Assembly (NCBI GenBank): GCA_039090855.1 | Contig: CM077011.1 | Coordinates: 40,381,501-40,445,500, forward strand | Direction of reading: 5' to 3' | From: Macrothele yani | Taxonomy: Eukaryota; Arthropoda; Arachnida; Araneae; Macrothelidae | Length of the DNA stretch: 64,000 nt | Translations under genes and position numbers: made by a program | The notes under the pieces: model-generated | What the model was told of the DNA's origin: nothing | The model's input: only the letters and a program-made list of their open reading frames with translations | Databases searched by the model: none | Shown: positions 8,755 to 20,149 of the stretch, piece after piece | Position numbering within the stretch: position 1 is the first letter of the stretch | How the letters are laid out: every line of letters begins with the position of its first letter

Positions 8755-11700
8755 GGTCAGGTGATGCGTAACATCACAGCCTCTCCTTGACAAATGTCAA
8801 CCCCGCCTTCTCGTGGTGCATCCTGTTCCCACTAAAGGGGCTCTGACGACCGCCAATAGCGGTATAACTATACCATCGGGATCAGAGGAAATGCTATCCC
8901 ACACTCACCAACCCGCTTGGCCAGCGTGGTGAGTTATGGCCAAACACCTCCAAAATGACTCTACAACTTAAATCTTGGCCCTCAGTCTCCGGAAGCTGGA
9001 ATGTACCTGGCCAAGGCAGCGGCCAGTGCGACATGAAGGCAGAGGGTGCTAAGAATCCCCGGAGGACCGGACTAGGCTGCCATTTGATGCTAACCTTGGC
9101 TACCTACAACGGACGCTCCCTATCTTCTGATTCAAGGCTTCTTGAATTGGAAGAGGAACTACAAAGAATCAAGTGGGACATCGTGGGGCTAAGTGAGGTA
9201 AGGAGAAAAGGAGAAGATCTCATTGAACTGAAAAGTGGACATCTCTTCTATTATCGTGGGACAGATACTGGTAGAACTAGTGGTGTTGGATTTATAATAA
9301 ACAAGAAACTGAAGGATAAAGTGGTAGAAGTTAAAAGTTCCTCTGACAGAGCTGCACGACTCGTTATCCAACTATCGAGAAGATACCAGGCTCAGATTAT
9401 TCAAACTTATGCACCCACCACAAGTCATCCCGAAGAAGAAATTGAAGAATTTTATGAGGAAATTCGTCATCTAAATAATAAAGGTAAGCAGCACTTAAAG
9501 ATAATTATGGGAGATTTCAATGCAAAAATAGGGCAACGGCAACAGAATGAAACTTCAGTAGGTAAATTCGGTCACGGCAACAGAAACCAGCGTGGAATTA
9601 CTCTCGTTGAGTTTGCAGAGGCAGAAGGATTTTTCATCTTGAATTCCTTTTTCAAGAAAAAGCCACACAGGAAATGGACATGGAGACATCCAATTGGGAC
9701 GACAAGTGAAATTGATTTTATTATGTGTAACAAAAAATTCGTCATCGAAGACTGCAGTGTGCTGAACAAGTTCAACACAGGTAGTGACCATAGATTGGTG
9801 AGATGTAAGATGCACCTCAACACTAAACTGGAACGTGGCAAGCTCATAAGAGAAACAAAATGTATTGACATAACCAACCTTAAAAAACACCATAATACTT
9901 TCAAGTTGGAACTGAAGAACAGATTCTCTGCTTTAGAAGGCCTAACATCGGAAGAAGTGGATATTTCGGAAGTTAACAGAAAAGTAACCAAAGCTCTTAT
10001 GGAAACAGCAACAAAATTAGCTGGGTCTAAGAACAAGTTGCATGTGAACAAATTATCAGAAAAAACCAAAATGTTGATGCAAAAAAGAAGAGAGATGAGG
10101 ACAACTAAAGAAGATGTGACTTCCAAAGTGGAATATATAGAGCTATGCAAGACAGCACGAAAAAGTATCACTGAAGACGTAAGGAAATTCAACTGTGAGC
10201 TAGTGAGGAAAGCAATTGAAAACAACCAAAGCCTAAAGATAGCAAAGGGACATCTCAGTAAGGGAAGAAAACAGATTATGGCTCTGAGAAAAGAAGATGG
10301 TTCTATAACAAGAAATAGAGGCGAAATTTTGACAAGAGTGAAAGATTTCTACTCCAAATTATATGAAAGGTATGATACATGTACTCCAGACATCATGAAA
10401 GGTACCAGTACCAGAGTTCTTCCAGTCCTCCCAGCAGAAGTTGCTCATGCAATCAAGAACATGAAGCGGGGGAAAGCTCCAGGAGAAGATGGAATTACTA
10501 TAGACATCATACAAGAAGCAAGTGGAGAAATTGAAACGGTACTCGCCCAAATTTTCACCCGATGCCTTAATGAAGGGAAGATTCCTGAGGATTGGAACAA
10601 TGCTACAATGATCCTGCTACATAAAAAAGGTGACATTGAGGATCTCAGGAACTACAGACCTATCAGCCTTCTATCAGTGGTTTATAAAATCTTCACTAAA
10701 GTTCTTTCACACCGCTTGAAGGTAACACTGGACATGGCTCAACCGAGAGAACAAGCTGGATTCAGGAGTGGCTACAGCACAATAGATCATATCCACGTAC
10801 TGAGAGAACTAATTGAAAGAGCGAGGGAATATGAACTTCCATTGTACATGGCTTTTATCGATTATGAAAAAGCCTTTGATTCGGTGAAACCATCAGCAGT
10901 TACAATGGCTCTGAAATCCTGCGGTATTGAAGATGCATACATTAATATTATTAATAACATCTATGAAAATGCAAGTGCAAAGATTCGGCTGTTTGAAAAT
11001 ACAACACACATAAAAATTGGAAAGGGAGTGAGACAAGGTGACACCATATCTCCGAAGCTCTTTAATGCCCCATTGGAAAATGTCTTTCAATCACTGAACT
11101 GGGAAAACAAAGGGATAAAGATTAATGGAGATTATCTAACCCACCTTCGTTTTGCTGATGACGTAGTCATTTTTGCAACTACCCCATCAGAGCTGCAGAG
11201 TATGATCCAGGAACTTGCTGACAAGAGTAAAGAAGTGGGATTAAAAATGAACTTTCAGAAGACAAAAGTGATGTTCAATGCTTTTACAAGAAATGAAGAT
11301 TTATCGATTGATGGAGAAAAGCTGGAGATAACAGACACGTACTTTTATCTTGGACAGCAGATATCAAGTGAGGGTCACATTGATGAAGAAATTAATCGGC
11401 GTACAAAACTTGCCTGGAGAGCTTTTGGAAGAAACAGCATAATTTTCAAGAGCAATATGCCATTATGTCTTAAAAGAAAAGTGTTTGATCAATGCATCCT
11501 TCCAGTGCTTACGTATGGTGCAGAGACGTGGACCTTAACTAAAAGAGACATACAAAGGCTGCAGACAACTCAAAAAAGCATGGAGAGATGCATGCTTGGT
11601 ATAACCAGGAGAGATAAGAAGAGGAACTCGTGGATCCGAAAAATGACGAGAGTGGAAGACATCATGATCAGAGTTAAATCCCTGAAATGGCAATGGGCTG

Positions 11701-11936
11701 GACATACTGCCAGAAGGACAGACCATAGATGGACAGCCGAAATTTTAGATTGGATTCCAAGGGACAGGAAAAGACCCAGAAAAAGACCACATGGGAGATG
11801 GGTTTATGAAATTCGTAAATATGCGGGAGTGACATGGAGGAGACTGGCACAAGACAGACCGTTGTGGAGGAAACTTGGGGAGACCTTCGTCCAGCAGTGG
11901 ATTGATAATGGTTGACAATGATGATGATGATGATGA
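8755..11936 (+). mobile_element. RTE-like non-LTR retrotransposon, copy 1, apparently full length
   Basis: Seen: a 5' UTR of about 200 bp beginning GGTCAGGTGATGCG, one long ORF (8955-11915) and a 3' tail of TGA repeats (about 11917-11936). Known: a single endonuclease-reverse transcriptase ORF and a short-tandem-repeat 3' tail, rather than poly-A, are typical of the RTE clade. The 5' UTR contains three short perfect hairpins shared with copy 2. No interrupting stop is seen, so this copy may be recent. Target-site duplication could not be defined because microsatellite DNA flanks both sides. Confidence 0.85.
8955..11915 (+). CDS. RTE-like endonuclease-reverse transcriptase (986 aa)
   Basis: Role: nicks target DNA and reverse-transcribes element RNA. 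Seen: an uninterrupted 986-codon ORF. The apurinic-type endonuclease occupies about residues 45-285 with LATYNGRSL, GLSEVR, QTYAPT, MGDFNAKIG (about 185), SEIDFIM and GSDHRLV (about 276), all key positions present. The reverse transcriptase (about 540-800) has NYRPISLLSVVYKIF, REQAGFRSGYS, AFIDYEKAFDSV, GVRQGDTISPKLF and the catalytic FADDVV (about 731). The C-terminus is basic. Such ORFs are often annotated in animals as craniofacial development protein 2-like because of the shared endonuclease domain. Frame and motifs suggest a potentially active protein. A start at a downstream ATG (MKAEGAKNP) is also possible. Confidence 0.9.
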   Translation: MTLQLKSWPSVSGSWNVPGQGSGQCDMKAEGAKNPRRTGLGCHLMLTLATYNGRSLSSDSRLLELEEELQRIKWDIVGLSEVRRKGEDLIELKSGHLFYYRGTDTGRTSGVGFIINKKLKDKVVEVKSSSDRAARLVIQLSRRYQAQIIQTYAPTTSHPEEEIEEFYEEIRHLNNKGKQHLKIIMGDFNAKIGQRQQNETSVGKFGHGNRNQRGITLVEFAEAEGFFILNSFFKKKPHRKWTWRHPIGTTSEIDFIMCNKKFVIEDCSVLNKFNTGSDHRLVRCKMHLNTKLERGKLIRETKCIDITNLKKHHNTFKLELKNRFSALEGLTSEEVDISEVNRKVTKALMETATKLAGSKNKLHVNKLSEKTKMLMQKRREMRTTKEDVTSKVEYIELCKTARKSITEDVRKFNCELVRKAIENNQSLKIAKGHLSKGRKQIMALRKEDGSITRNRGEILTRVKDFYSKLYERYDTCTPDIMKGTSTRVLPVLPAEVAHAIKNMKRGKAPGEDGITIDIIQEASGEIETVLAQIFTRCLNEGKIPEDWNNATMILLHKKGDIEDLRNYRPISLLSVVYKIFTKVLSHRLKVTLDMAQPREQAGFRSGYSTIDHIHVLRELIERAREYELPLYMAFIDYEKAFDSVKPSAVTMALKSCGIEDAYINIINNIYENASAKIRLFENTTHIKIGKGVRQGDTISPKLFNAPLENVFQSLNWENKGIKINGDYLTHLRFADDVVIFATTPSELQSMIQELADKSKEVGLKMNFQKTKVMFNAFTRNEDLSIDGEKLEITDTYFYLGQQISSEGHIDEEINRRTKLAWRAFGRNSIIFKSNMPLCLKRKVFDQCILPVLTYGAETWTLTKRDIQRLQTTQKSMERCMLGITRRDKKRNSWIRKMTRVEDIMIRVKSLKWQWAGHTARRTDHRWTAEILDWIPRDRKRPRKRPHGRWVYEIRKYAGVTWRRLAQDRPLWRKLGETFVQQWIDNG

Positions 11937-11945
11937 TATATATAT

Positions 11946-14900
11946 AGGTCAGGTGATGCGTAACATCACAGCCTCTCCTTGACAAATATTAACCCTGCCT
12001 TCTCGTGGTGCATCCTGTTCCCACTAAATGGGCTCTGACGACCGCCAATAGCGGTATAACTATACCATCGGAATTAGAGGAAATGCTGTCCCACACTCAC
12101 CAACCCGCTTGGCCAGCGTGGTGAGTTAATTTCTCCGAAGCAAATTTTCCGGCTTTCAGTATTAAAAACCCCTCCAAAATGACTCCACAACTTAAATCTT
12201 GGCCCTCAGTCTCCGGCAGCTGGAATGTACCGGGCCAAGGCAGCAATCAGTGCGACATGAAGGCAGAGGGTGCTAAGAATCCCCGGAGGACCGGACTAGG
12301 CTGCCATCTGATGCTGACCTTGGCTACGTATAATGGACGCTCCCTATCTTCTTATTCAAGGCTTCTTGAATTGGAAAAAGAACAACAAAGGATCAAGTGG
12401 GACATCGTCGGGCTAAATGAGGTAATGAGAAAAGGAGAAGATCTCATTGAACTCAAAAGTAGACATCTCTTCTACTATCGTGGGACAGATACTGGCAGAA
12501 CTAGTGGTGTTGGATTTATAATAAACAAGAAACTGAAGGATAAAGTTGTAGAAGTTAAAATTTCCTCGGACAGAGCTGCACGACTTGTTATCCAACTCTC
12601 GAGAAGATACCAGGCTCAGATTGTTCAAACTTATGCACCCACCACAAGTCATCCTGAAGAAGAAATTGAAGAATTTTATGAGGAAATTCGTCATCTAAAT
12701 AATAAAGGTAAGCAGATGAAGATAATTATGGGAGATTTCAATGCAAAAATAGGGCAACGGCAACAGAATGAAACTTCAGTAGGTAAATTCGGTCACGGCA
12801 ACAGAAACCAGCGTGGAAATACTCTCGTTGAGTTTGCAGAGGCTGAAGGGTTTTTCATCTTGAACTATTTTTTCGAGAAAAAGCCACACAGAAAATGGAC
12901 ATGGAGACATCCAAAGAGGATGACAAGTGAAATTGACTTTATTATGTGTAACAAAAAATTCGTCATAGAAGACTCCAGTGTGCTAAACAAGTTCAACACA
13001 GGTAGTGACCATAGATTGGTGAGATGTAAGATGCACCTCAACACTAAACTTGAACGTGGCAAGCTCATAAGACAAACAAAATCTATTGACATAACCAACC
13101 TTAAAAAACACCATAATACCTTCAAGTTGGAACTGAAGAACAGGTTCTCTGCTTTAGAAGGCCTAACATCGGAAGAAGTGGATATTTCTGAAGTTAACAG
13201 AAAAGTAACCAAAGCTCTTATGGAAACAGCAACAAAATTAGCTGGGTCTAAGAACAAGTTGCATGTGAACAAATTATCAGGAAAAACCAAAATGTTGATG
13301 CCAAAAAGAAGAGAGATGAGGACAACTAAAGAAGATGTGACTTCCAAAGTGGAATATATAGAGCTATGCAAGACAGTACGAAAAGGTATCACTGAAGACG
13401 TAAGGAAATTTCACTGTGAACTAGTGAGGAAAGCAATTGAAAACAACCAAAGCCTAAAGATAGCAAAGGGACATCTCAGTAAGGGAAGAAAACATATTAT
13501 GGCACTGAGAAAAGAAGATGGTTCTGTAACAAGAAATAGAGGAGAAATTTTGAAAAGAGTGAAAGATTTCTACTCCAAATTATATGAAAGGGATGATACA
13601 TGTACTAAAGACATCACGAAAGGTACCAGTACCAGAGTTCTTCCTGTCCTCCCAGCAGAAGCTGCACATGCAATCAAGAACATGAAACGGGGAGAAGCTC
13701 CAAGAGAAGATAGAATTACTGTAGACATCATACAAGGAGCAAGTGGATGAATCGAAACAGTACTCGCCCAAATTTTCACTCGATGCCTTAATGAAGGGAA
13801 GATTCCTGAGGATTGGAACAACGCTACAATTATCCTGCTACATAAAAAAGGTGACATTGAGGATCTCAAGAACTACAGACCTATCAGAATCCTATCAGTG
13901 GTTTATAAAATTTTCACTAAAGTTCTTTCACACAGCTTGAAGGTAACACTGGACATGGCTCAACAGAGAGAACAAGCTGGATTCAGGAGTGGCTACAGCA
14001 CAATAGATCATATCCACGTACTGAGAGAACTAATTGAAAGAGCGAGGGAATATGAATTTCCATTGTGCATGGCTTTTATCGATTATGGAAAAGCCTTTGA
14101 TTCGGTGAAACCATCAGCAGTTACAATGGCTCTGAAATCCTGCGGTATTGAAGATGCATACATTAATATTATTAATAACATCTATGAAAATGCAAGTGCA
14201 AAGATTCAGCTGTTTGAAAATACAACATACATAAAAATTGGAAAAGGAATGAGACAAGGTGACACCATATCTCCGAAGCTCTTTAATGCCACATTGGAAA
14301 ATGTCTTTCAATCACTTAACTGGGAAACCAAAGGGATAAAAATTAATGGAGATTATCTAACCCACCTTCGTTTTGCTGATGACATAGTCATTTTTGCAAC
14401 TACCCCATTAGAGCTGCAGAATATGATCCAGGAACTTGCTGAAAAGAGTAAAGAAGTGGGATTAAAAATGAACTTAGAAGACAAAAGTGATGTTCAATGC
14501 TTTTACAAGAAATGAAGATCTATCGATTGATGGAGAAAAGCTGGAGATAACAGGTACGTACGTTTATCTTGGACAGCAGATATCAAGTGAGGGTCACATT
14601 GATGAAGAAATTAATCGGCGTACAAAACTTGCCTGGAGAGCTTTCGAAAGAAACAGCATAATTTTCAAGAGCAATATGCCGTTATGACTTAAAAAAATAG
14701 TGTTTGATCAATGCATCCTTCCAGTGCTTACGTATGGTGCAGAGACGTGGACCTTAACTAAAAGAGACATACAAAGGCTGCAGACAACTCAAAGTAGCAT
14801 GGAAAGGTGCATGCTTGGTGAAACCAGGAGAGATAAGAAGAGGAACTCGTGGATCCGAAAAATGACAAGAGTGGAAGACATCATGATCTGAGTTAAATCC

Positions 14901-15152
14901 CTGAAATGGCAATGGGCTGGACATATTGCCAGAAGGAGAGACCATCAATGGACAGCCGAAATTTTAGATTGGATTCTAAGGGACAGGAAAAGACCTAAAA
15001 GAAGACCACATGGGAGATGGGTGGATGAAATTCGAAAGTATGCGGGAGTGACATGGAGGATACTGGCACAAGACAGACCGTTGTGGAGGAAACTTGGGGA
15101 GACTTTCGTCCAGCAGTGGATCGACAATGATTGACAATGATGATGATGATGA

Positions 15153-15156
<4 letters not shown>
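11946..15156 (+). mobile_element. RTE-like retrotransposon, copy 2, degraded
   Basis: Seen: a second element in the same orientation starts ten bases after the TGA tail of copy 1 with the same AGGTCAGGTGATGCG 5' end. It ends in a TGA-repeat tail at about 15135-15156. It is closely similar to copy 1 along its length. Its 5' UTR differs near 12126-12172, where about 40 bp replaces a shorter segment of copy 1. The head-to-tail arrangement could come from insertion into the tail of copy 1, or from tandem duplication followed by divergence. Confidence 0.85.
12179..15134 (+). pseudogene. RTE-like endonuclease-reverse transcriptase, broken copy
   Basis: Seen: the frame opens at 12179 and runs 523 codons, covering the complete endonuclease domain (MGDFNAKIG, GSDHRLV intact) and the start of the reverse transcriptase. 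It meets a TGA at 13748. Reverse-transcriptase motifs continue beyond it, including FADDIV, with AFIDYGKAFDSV showing Glu-to-Gly against copy 1. A small deletion at about 14475 shifts the frame, and stops occur at about 14685 and 14887. The end of the coding region is near 15134 by comparison with copy 1. Inference: inactive, and older or less constrained than copy 1. Confidence 0.9.

Positions 15157-15219
<63 letters not shown>
15157..15219. repeat. TA dinucleotide microsatellite
   Basis: Roughly 31 TA units directly following the TGA tail of RTE copy 2. The isoleucine/tyrosine-repeat reading frames over it are artefacts. Confidence 0.97.
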
Positions 15220-15222
<3 letters not shown>

Positions 15223-16053
15223 CACAATAAAGGTATCACGCAAATTAACAAAACAGGTTTTGATATTCTGAAGCGTCAAAGGCTGCACAAAAAAATCCAA
15301 CGCAGATACATATATCACCTTAATACTGAAAGCCGGAAAAATTGCTTCGGAGAAATTAAAAGAAGAGATCTAACGACCACAGTCAGAAAAGAAATAGGAA
15401 TATAGAACTATGTCAAGCTTTTGTCCATAGCTTCATCAGGTGCCAGGGACAGGCAACACCTGTCATGCCTCTATAGAGACCCAAAAAGTGTGGGTTTCTG
15501 CACTATCCAGACTGCTGCAAACAGCAAAAAACTAACCGAAAAAACACCGACAAATACAAAATGAAAATAAAAATAATTAAATAAAAATAAATAAACATAA
15601 AATGAAAATAGCCCTCGCCAAACAAATAACCAACACATCTCGAGCCGCCAAACCTCTAAAACACCCCCAAAAAAACCAGCAAAAGAAATTTAAAAAAATT
15701 TTGAAGAAAATAAAGCACCAAAAAAAAAAATGAGAAAACATCCCCCTAGCAGACTGAAACAGTCGAAGCCTGACCTTACACTATACCTCAAGCAAAAGGA
15801 GAACCAACAACCGAAGTCGAAGAAGTATAAAATGATGAGTACCTGGGAAAAAAACACAGTAAACAAAAAAACACAAAAAAACGCAACTATTTACAAGCAC
15901 ATTCACTAAACACCTAAAAGTGGAAGAAAACTTGAGATTTGTTTACCTATTTACAAGAAACTGAAAATGGAGAGTTCCAAATTTGAAAAGAAAAAAGAAG
16001 CTAGCCAAAAGGCACTCGCCCAAAATCAAACTAAAACTAGGCCGGAACAATAG
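15220..16053. other. Non-coding A-rich sequence after the RTE pair
   Basis: No gene is seen. Positions about 15321-15360 are a near-exact reverse complement of 12126-12166 in the 5' UTR of RTE copy 2. The rest is A-rich with poly-A runs (for example 15720-15730) and no convincing open frame. It may be old transposon sequence. Confidence 0.6.
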
Positions 16054-16153
16054 GGCACGCTCGAATTAGCATATCTATCTATCTATATATATGTGTGTGT
16101 GTGTGTGTGAATTAGCATATCTATCTATCTATATATATGTGTGTGTGTGTGTG
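16054..16153 (+). repeat. Two-copy tandem repeat of a compound microsatellite
   Basis: A unit of about 47 bp, GAATTAGCATATCTATCT followed by TATATATG and a GT run, is present twice in direct succession. Confidence 0.9.
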
Positions 16154-16187
16154 TATTTGCCGTTGACGTAGTCTCAACGGCAAATAC
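16153..16187. repeat. Perfect 14-bp inverted repeat with 7-nt loop
   Basis: Left arm GTATTTGCCGTTGA (16153-16166), loop CGTAGTC, right arm TCAACGGCAAATAC (16174-16187). It directly abuts the GT run of the preceding microsatellite. It could be a terminal-repeat relic or a cruciform; no gene is next to it. Confidence 0.9.
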
Positions 16188-18063
16188 TTTTAAATATCTG
16201 TAACCTATCTTCCTATCTTAACTTACCGATTCCTAACGGAAGCTTTTTGATCGTAACTTGCAGCTGAAGCACGCAGTGCTCATGGTAAATGAGGCCAGGT
16301 AAACGATTCCAAAGCTTCGATATATTACGAATGAATGCAGAATGTGGGGTGACTGCTAATACAAACAAGAGATCCTCCTAAATAAACAAACTAGTCAGGA
16401 TTTTGCTCAGTTTAAAAAGAATTCTCACTGCTGCGCAGTAACGAATCCGATATTTCTAGCTGTAGTTTGCTTCTTCTTTTTATTGAAACTTTTAAAGCCC
16501 AGTTGAAAATGTGGTTTTTTTTCGTTTGAAAATATATATCTTAGAAAAAATTAATAAACCGCTATGAAAAAACGCTTGCTTCATTTTGTTTCACCACAGC
16601 AGTAAAGGAAAGCCTGAACTTTGTTTGATTTCTTCAGGAATGAAACACATACCAAGCTCAGAAAAACCTTTGATCTATGTCGTTAATGTATGCAAAATCT
16701 CTTATTTGAGATGCCATGGCACGTCTAAATTAATGAAGTTGAATCAGGTCGACGTTTTTTTCAACTTAAATTTAATAGAAATTTGCTTTTTTGGTGGAAG
16801 TGAAAAAAAAAGAAATTTTCATCCTTGTGTTGTTCACGTATTTACATAATACTGTTACGAAAATTAATGGCTGAGGTTGTATTTTTGGGGCGATTTTCGT
16901 AAAAATGCTTAGGGTACTGCAAGAAATCGTATCCGACGAACGAAGCCGTCATTTTTCGCTTCTTGACCCAGATGAAAATATGTCTGGAATTCGGTCTGAG
17001 CGTCGGATACAGCACGTGATACTTCCAGCCAGTCAGAAGTTAAAAGTCACAAGAGTTTGTTATTGACCAACAAGAGAGAAGGAGACAGGGAGAAGACGCA
17101 TTAGTGAGTTGGGTGGCCAGCGACGAACGAAGCGGACGCTGCGAAATCGAGGATACGCTCCCTAACAGAATCGCTACTTGAGAGCCAGGTCTCTATGCAG
17201 ATAAAAAAACTCACAGAAATTAATATGGGCTTGTTCATAATTAGCCTAAAAGAAAATGCTGTCCGGAGTCAGAAATTCGTAGACCCTGAGAACCACAATT
17301 CCACTCCACTACATTTTCAGAGAAGCCAGCGTTAACGTACAGTTCAACCCAAGCAGCGTGAAGTACAGAAGACTTTCCTAATAGCAACGGCGATTGCTGA
17401 CCCTCCAAAAGAAGAGACTGTGAGATACACAGCTAATTCAAGCCGACGAGGAGGAGAAATCTGCTGTGCATGTGTTAGGAGAAAGCCATTTGTCCTGATG
17501 AAGCCGAGCCAAACGCTCTGCGAAACTATAGTCGATGTTAATGAAACATTAAATTGTCAACAAACGTTGATAATTTATTCTATCTCCATATCGCAAGTGT
17601 GTAGTCTTAAATTATATATAAAAGAGCTTTCTAACACATGCACAGGAGTGCGGTGTAACGTATGAAGACATTCCATGGTGTGCAGCCAGTGTGCAAATTG
17701 ATTGTGAGCAAATCCCCACGACCCCTCCCTAGCTACGGCCCTGCGAGGGTGTATAAGCAAAGCTGTCTAGAAAATGCAAGGCCATGACATTAGAGTGATG
17801 AGTTACCTATTTTAGTGATGCCATGCTGAAACCAAGGCTTCCGATTGGTTTCCAACGCTGTCATGTGTGACGTCAAAAACGACACCGACGTATCAGGCAG
17901 TGTAACATGAGAGAGACGTCGTAAATGGAGGTACCTGAACTGCCGTGGCCTGGTATTTTCTAGATGGCCCTCAGTGTAAGGCAGGAGGCCAAGTCATGTC
18001 TCGAAAAAATATCGTACCTTTTTCAGTATCTTGCATACATCAAATGGATTGATGATTTTTCCA
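16188..18063. other. Non-coding; possible LINE tail at 16210-16335 (minus)
   Basis: No intact gene is seen. On the minus strand at about 16220-16335 there is a 39-codon stretch reading FIRNISKLWNRLPG and ending in a stop. It resembles the C-terminal end of CR1/Jockey-type LINE reverse transcriptases (the xxWNxLP motif). This is weak evidence. At 16853 a TGTTACGAAAATTAATGG start is LTR-like, but I could not find its matching end. The remainder to 18063 shows nothing recognisable. Confidence 0.35.
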
Positions 18064-18073
18064 ACGCTGAATT

Positions 18074-18297
18074 GCCGCCCCGGCGACGCAGTGGTCTAAG
18101 CGATGGTGTCTGATCATTCGTCCAAAAGGGGTCCGGGTTCGAATCCCGGTGAGGCTTGGATGTTGTGTTTGTCTTACGGCACTGGTTCACTCCCTTCCCT
18201 GGAACCAGTGCCCCTAAATTAGGGACGGGCGACAGCTTATAGCCCATTGAGTTGTTCACGGTCGTCGTTAAACCTCCAATCAATAAAAAAAAAAAAA
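18074..18297 (+). mobile_element. tRNA-derived SINE with 10-bp target duplication
   Basis: Seen: a tRNA-like head with box A-like GCAGTGGTCTAAGCG and box B GGGTTCGAATCCC, a body ending CGTTAAACCTCCAATCAAT, and a poly-A tail. ACGCTGAATT flanks it at 18064-18073 and 18298-18307, a perfect target-site duplication. Known: pol III-driven SINEs move using LINE machinery. The same family occurs at 57989-58213, about 58860, about 59385 and, as a fragment, near 21165, so it is a dispersed family of this genome. Confidence 0.92.
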
Positions 18298-18307
18298 ACG
18301 CTGAATT

Positions 18308-20139
18308 ACTGGCAAGTTCAAAGAATTCCGGATTTTGACCGGTGTTACCAGAGAATTTTGAATGAGTAGTACACAGCATAGTGGCACGGATGTGCCCAGC
18401 AAAAATACAAGTGTTGGGAAACTGCTGGCTGAAATCTGCCACTCACGGCCGGGTAGCGGTCCGCTGATGGCAGCCATTGATGGCCCTTCATCGTCACCGT
18501 GAATTGCGAACCTACAAGCAAGTGCCACTTGTGGCCCGTAGCCGGCAATCGATGCAACCACAACACCAGGTGGAATCAACGGGTCTGCGCATGCGTAGAA
18601 ACAACACGTGCCGTGTCTCTCGTGGTACCAGTTAGTTGAAGACGACGCTATCGCCAATGTGCTATTTTAGTGGATGTTAAGAAAAAAAAACATATGTAGA
18701 GAAGCGAAATAATTTCCTATAAGGAAATGCCACGTCGACGAAGATATCAGATTAAGCAATGAAATACACCCACTCCATTGCCATAAATAACAAGAAATAA
18801 TTTCTGTGTAATCTTTCGTTTTAACATACACTAAACCGCTGGAAACAAAAGTTCTGTAAAAACATTAAAAACAAACGTTAGTTTGAAAGAAAAAGAATTA
18901 TACGCGTACAAAGTTTATCAATTATTTGAAAAAAAAAGCAACACTAAGTGGATATAATGTACTCATACATGGGTTGAATACACAAGACTGGAGGAATTCA
19001 CTTCTAAAAATAAAGAGAAGTAAAATAAAATGTATTTGCGCTTTGAAACAAATGTAGATTCGGACAGCGGAAAGGAAAGATACAACGTTAAAAATGTGGC
19101 AGAATGTGACGTGAACGTGTAAATATATTAATTAAACAATCGCCTTTCATGACGACAAGGACAGCACGAAAATTTAGAAAGCACCTTTAAGTTGGTACAC
19201 TCGTTGAAAATGAGTGAAGTTCCCTTAAGGTAAAACAAAATTGTTACGTTGAAAAAATAAATTTATGAATTATATGAAACTGACATTTATGAAAAATACC
19301 TCGCAATATTTTAAAATTAAAAAGAGAACATTTCTTTACACATCCCGCAAGAAAGAGGCTCAGCTTCAAGCAAACGCCCGTGCGTGGCAAATCAGTCCCA
19401 TTGGTAGATCGCCGGCTTCCCACGCAGACAGTCCTTGGTTCGTTTCCACCAAGATCCAAACGGGAGTTTTTCAGGACCTGATGAGAAAATTTCCGCAGAG
19501 CAGTGCTGTAATGCAGACGTTTCGTAAGGCAAAAAAAACCAGTAGTTGTATCTTTGGGGAAACTGCGGTTATCCTTTATTATTATTTTTTATGGCTACTA
19601 CTCGGAAATTGGCGGACAAGATTCGGCAAGCCATCAGTTACGTCACGTGATTGCCGGCTGCCACTGCCGGGGAAACTTGCGGACCATATTAGGCTAGCCA
19701 TCATTTATGGCAAGTGCTTGCAGGGCCGCTGAAGGGCCACTTGTGGAAGCTACCGCCTGTGAAGGATAACTAATAGCCCTCTTCTGGCATATGACAACTG
19801 ATGGGGGTGCCTGTGTTGGCCCACTGCTGGTTAAAACTGCTGGCCGATGTGATGGCCGCCGGGGCATTTTATTGACGGTTGGGATGTGGCAACATAGTGC
19901 TGGGCCACCGCTGGCAGTGTTGGCACAGCCAGACTGTTTTTGCTGGGTGGTAAAAGTTATGAGACACAGATCCGCTGCCACATCCTTTGCTCGAGATCTT
20001 CTCTGATGTAGGAATCACAAAGATGATTATTACCTGGCACAATGGCAAAATGATGTCGAAAAAGTACTGCGGTCCAGATCGATAATCGTGTTCAATAGAG
20101 CACACCAGAGCACAGGCGTGCAAATTATGGTCCAAACCT
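18308..20139. other. No supported gene
   Basis: Small open frames exist on both strands (for example around 18023-18660 and 19265-19730), but none shows a recognisable motif and they overlap freely. Around 19690-19960 the sequence is rich in GGCCACTG- and CTGGCC-like words, suggesting degraded repeat DNA. TTTTTGCTGGG occurs at about 19938 and its complement at about 18396. Confidence 0.55.
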
Positions 20140-20149
20140 TGTCAAGACG

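Noticed and set aside
15094..15405. Isoleucine/tyrosine-repeat protein
   Set aside because: The frames read through TA and TGA microsatellite DNA.
15410..15450. Hammerhead ribozyme (minus strand CTGATGA motif)
   Set aside because: The CTGATGA box is present with a short stem after it, but the required GAAA box is missing (TGAC instead) and no flanking stems close the fold.
16853..17400. Solo LTR beginning TGTTACGA
   Set aside because: No matching ACA end or target duplication could be found.
18023..18657. Minus-strand ORFs near the SINE
   Set aside because: They cross the SINE poly-A and tRNA head and show no protein motif.
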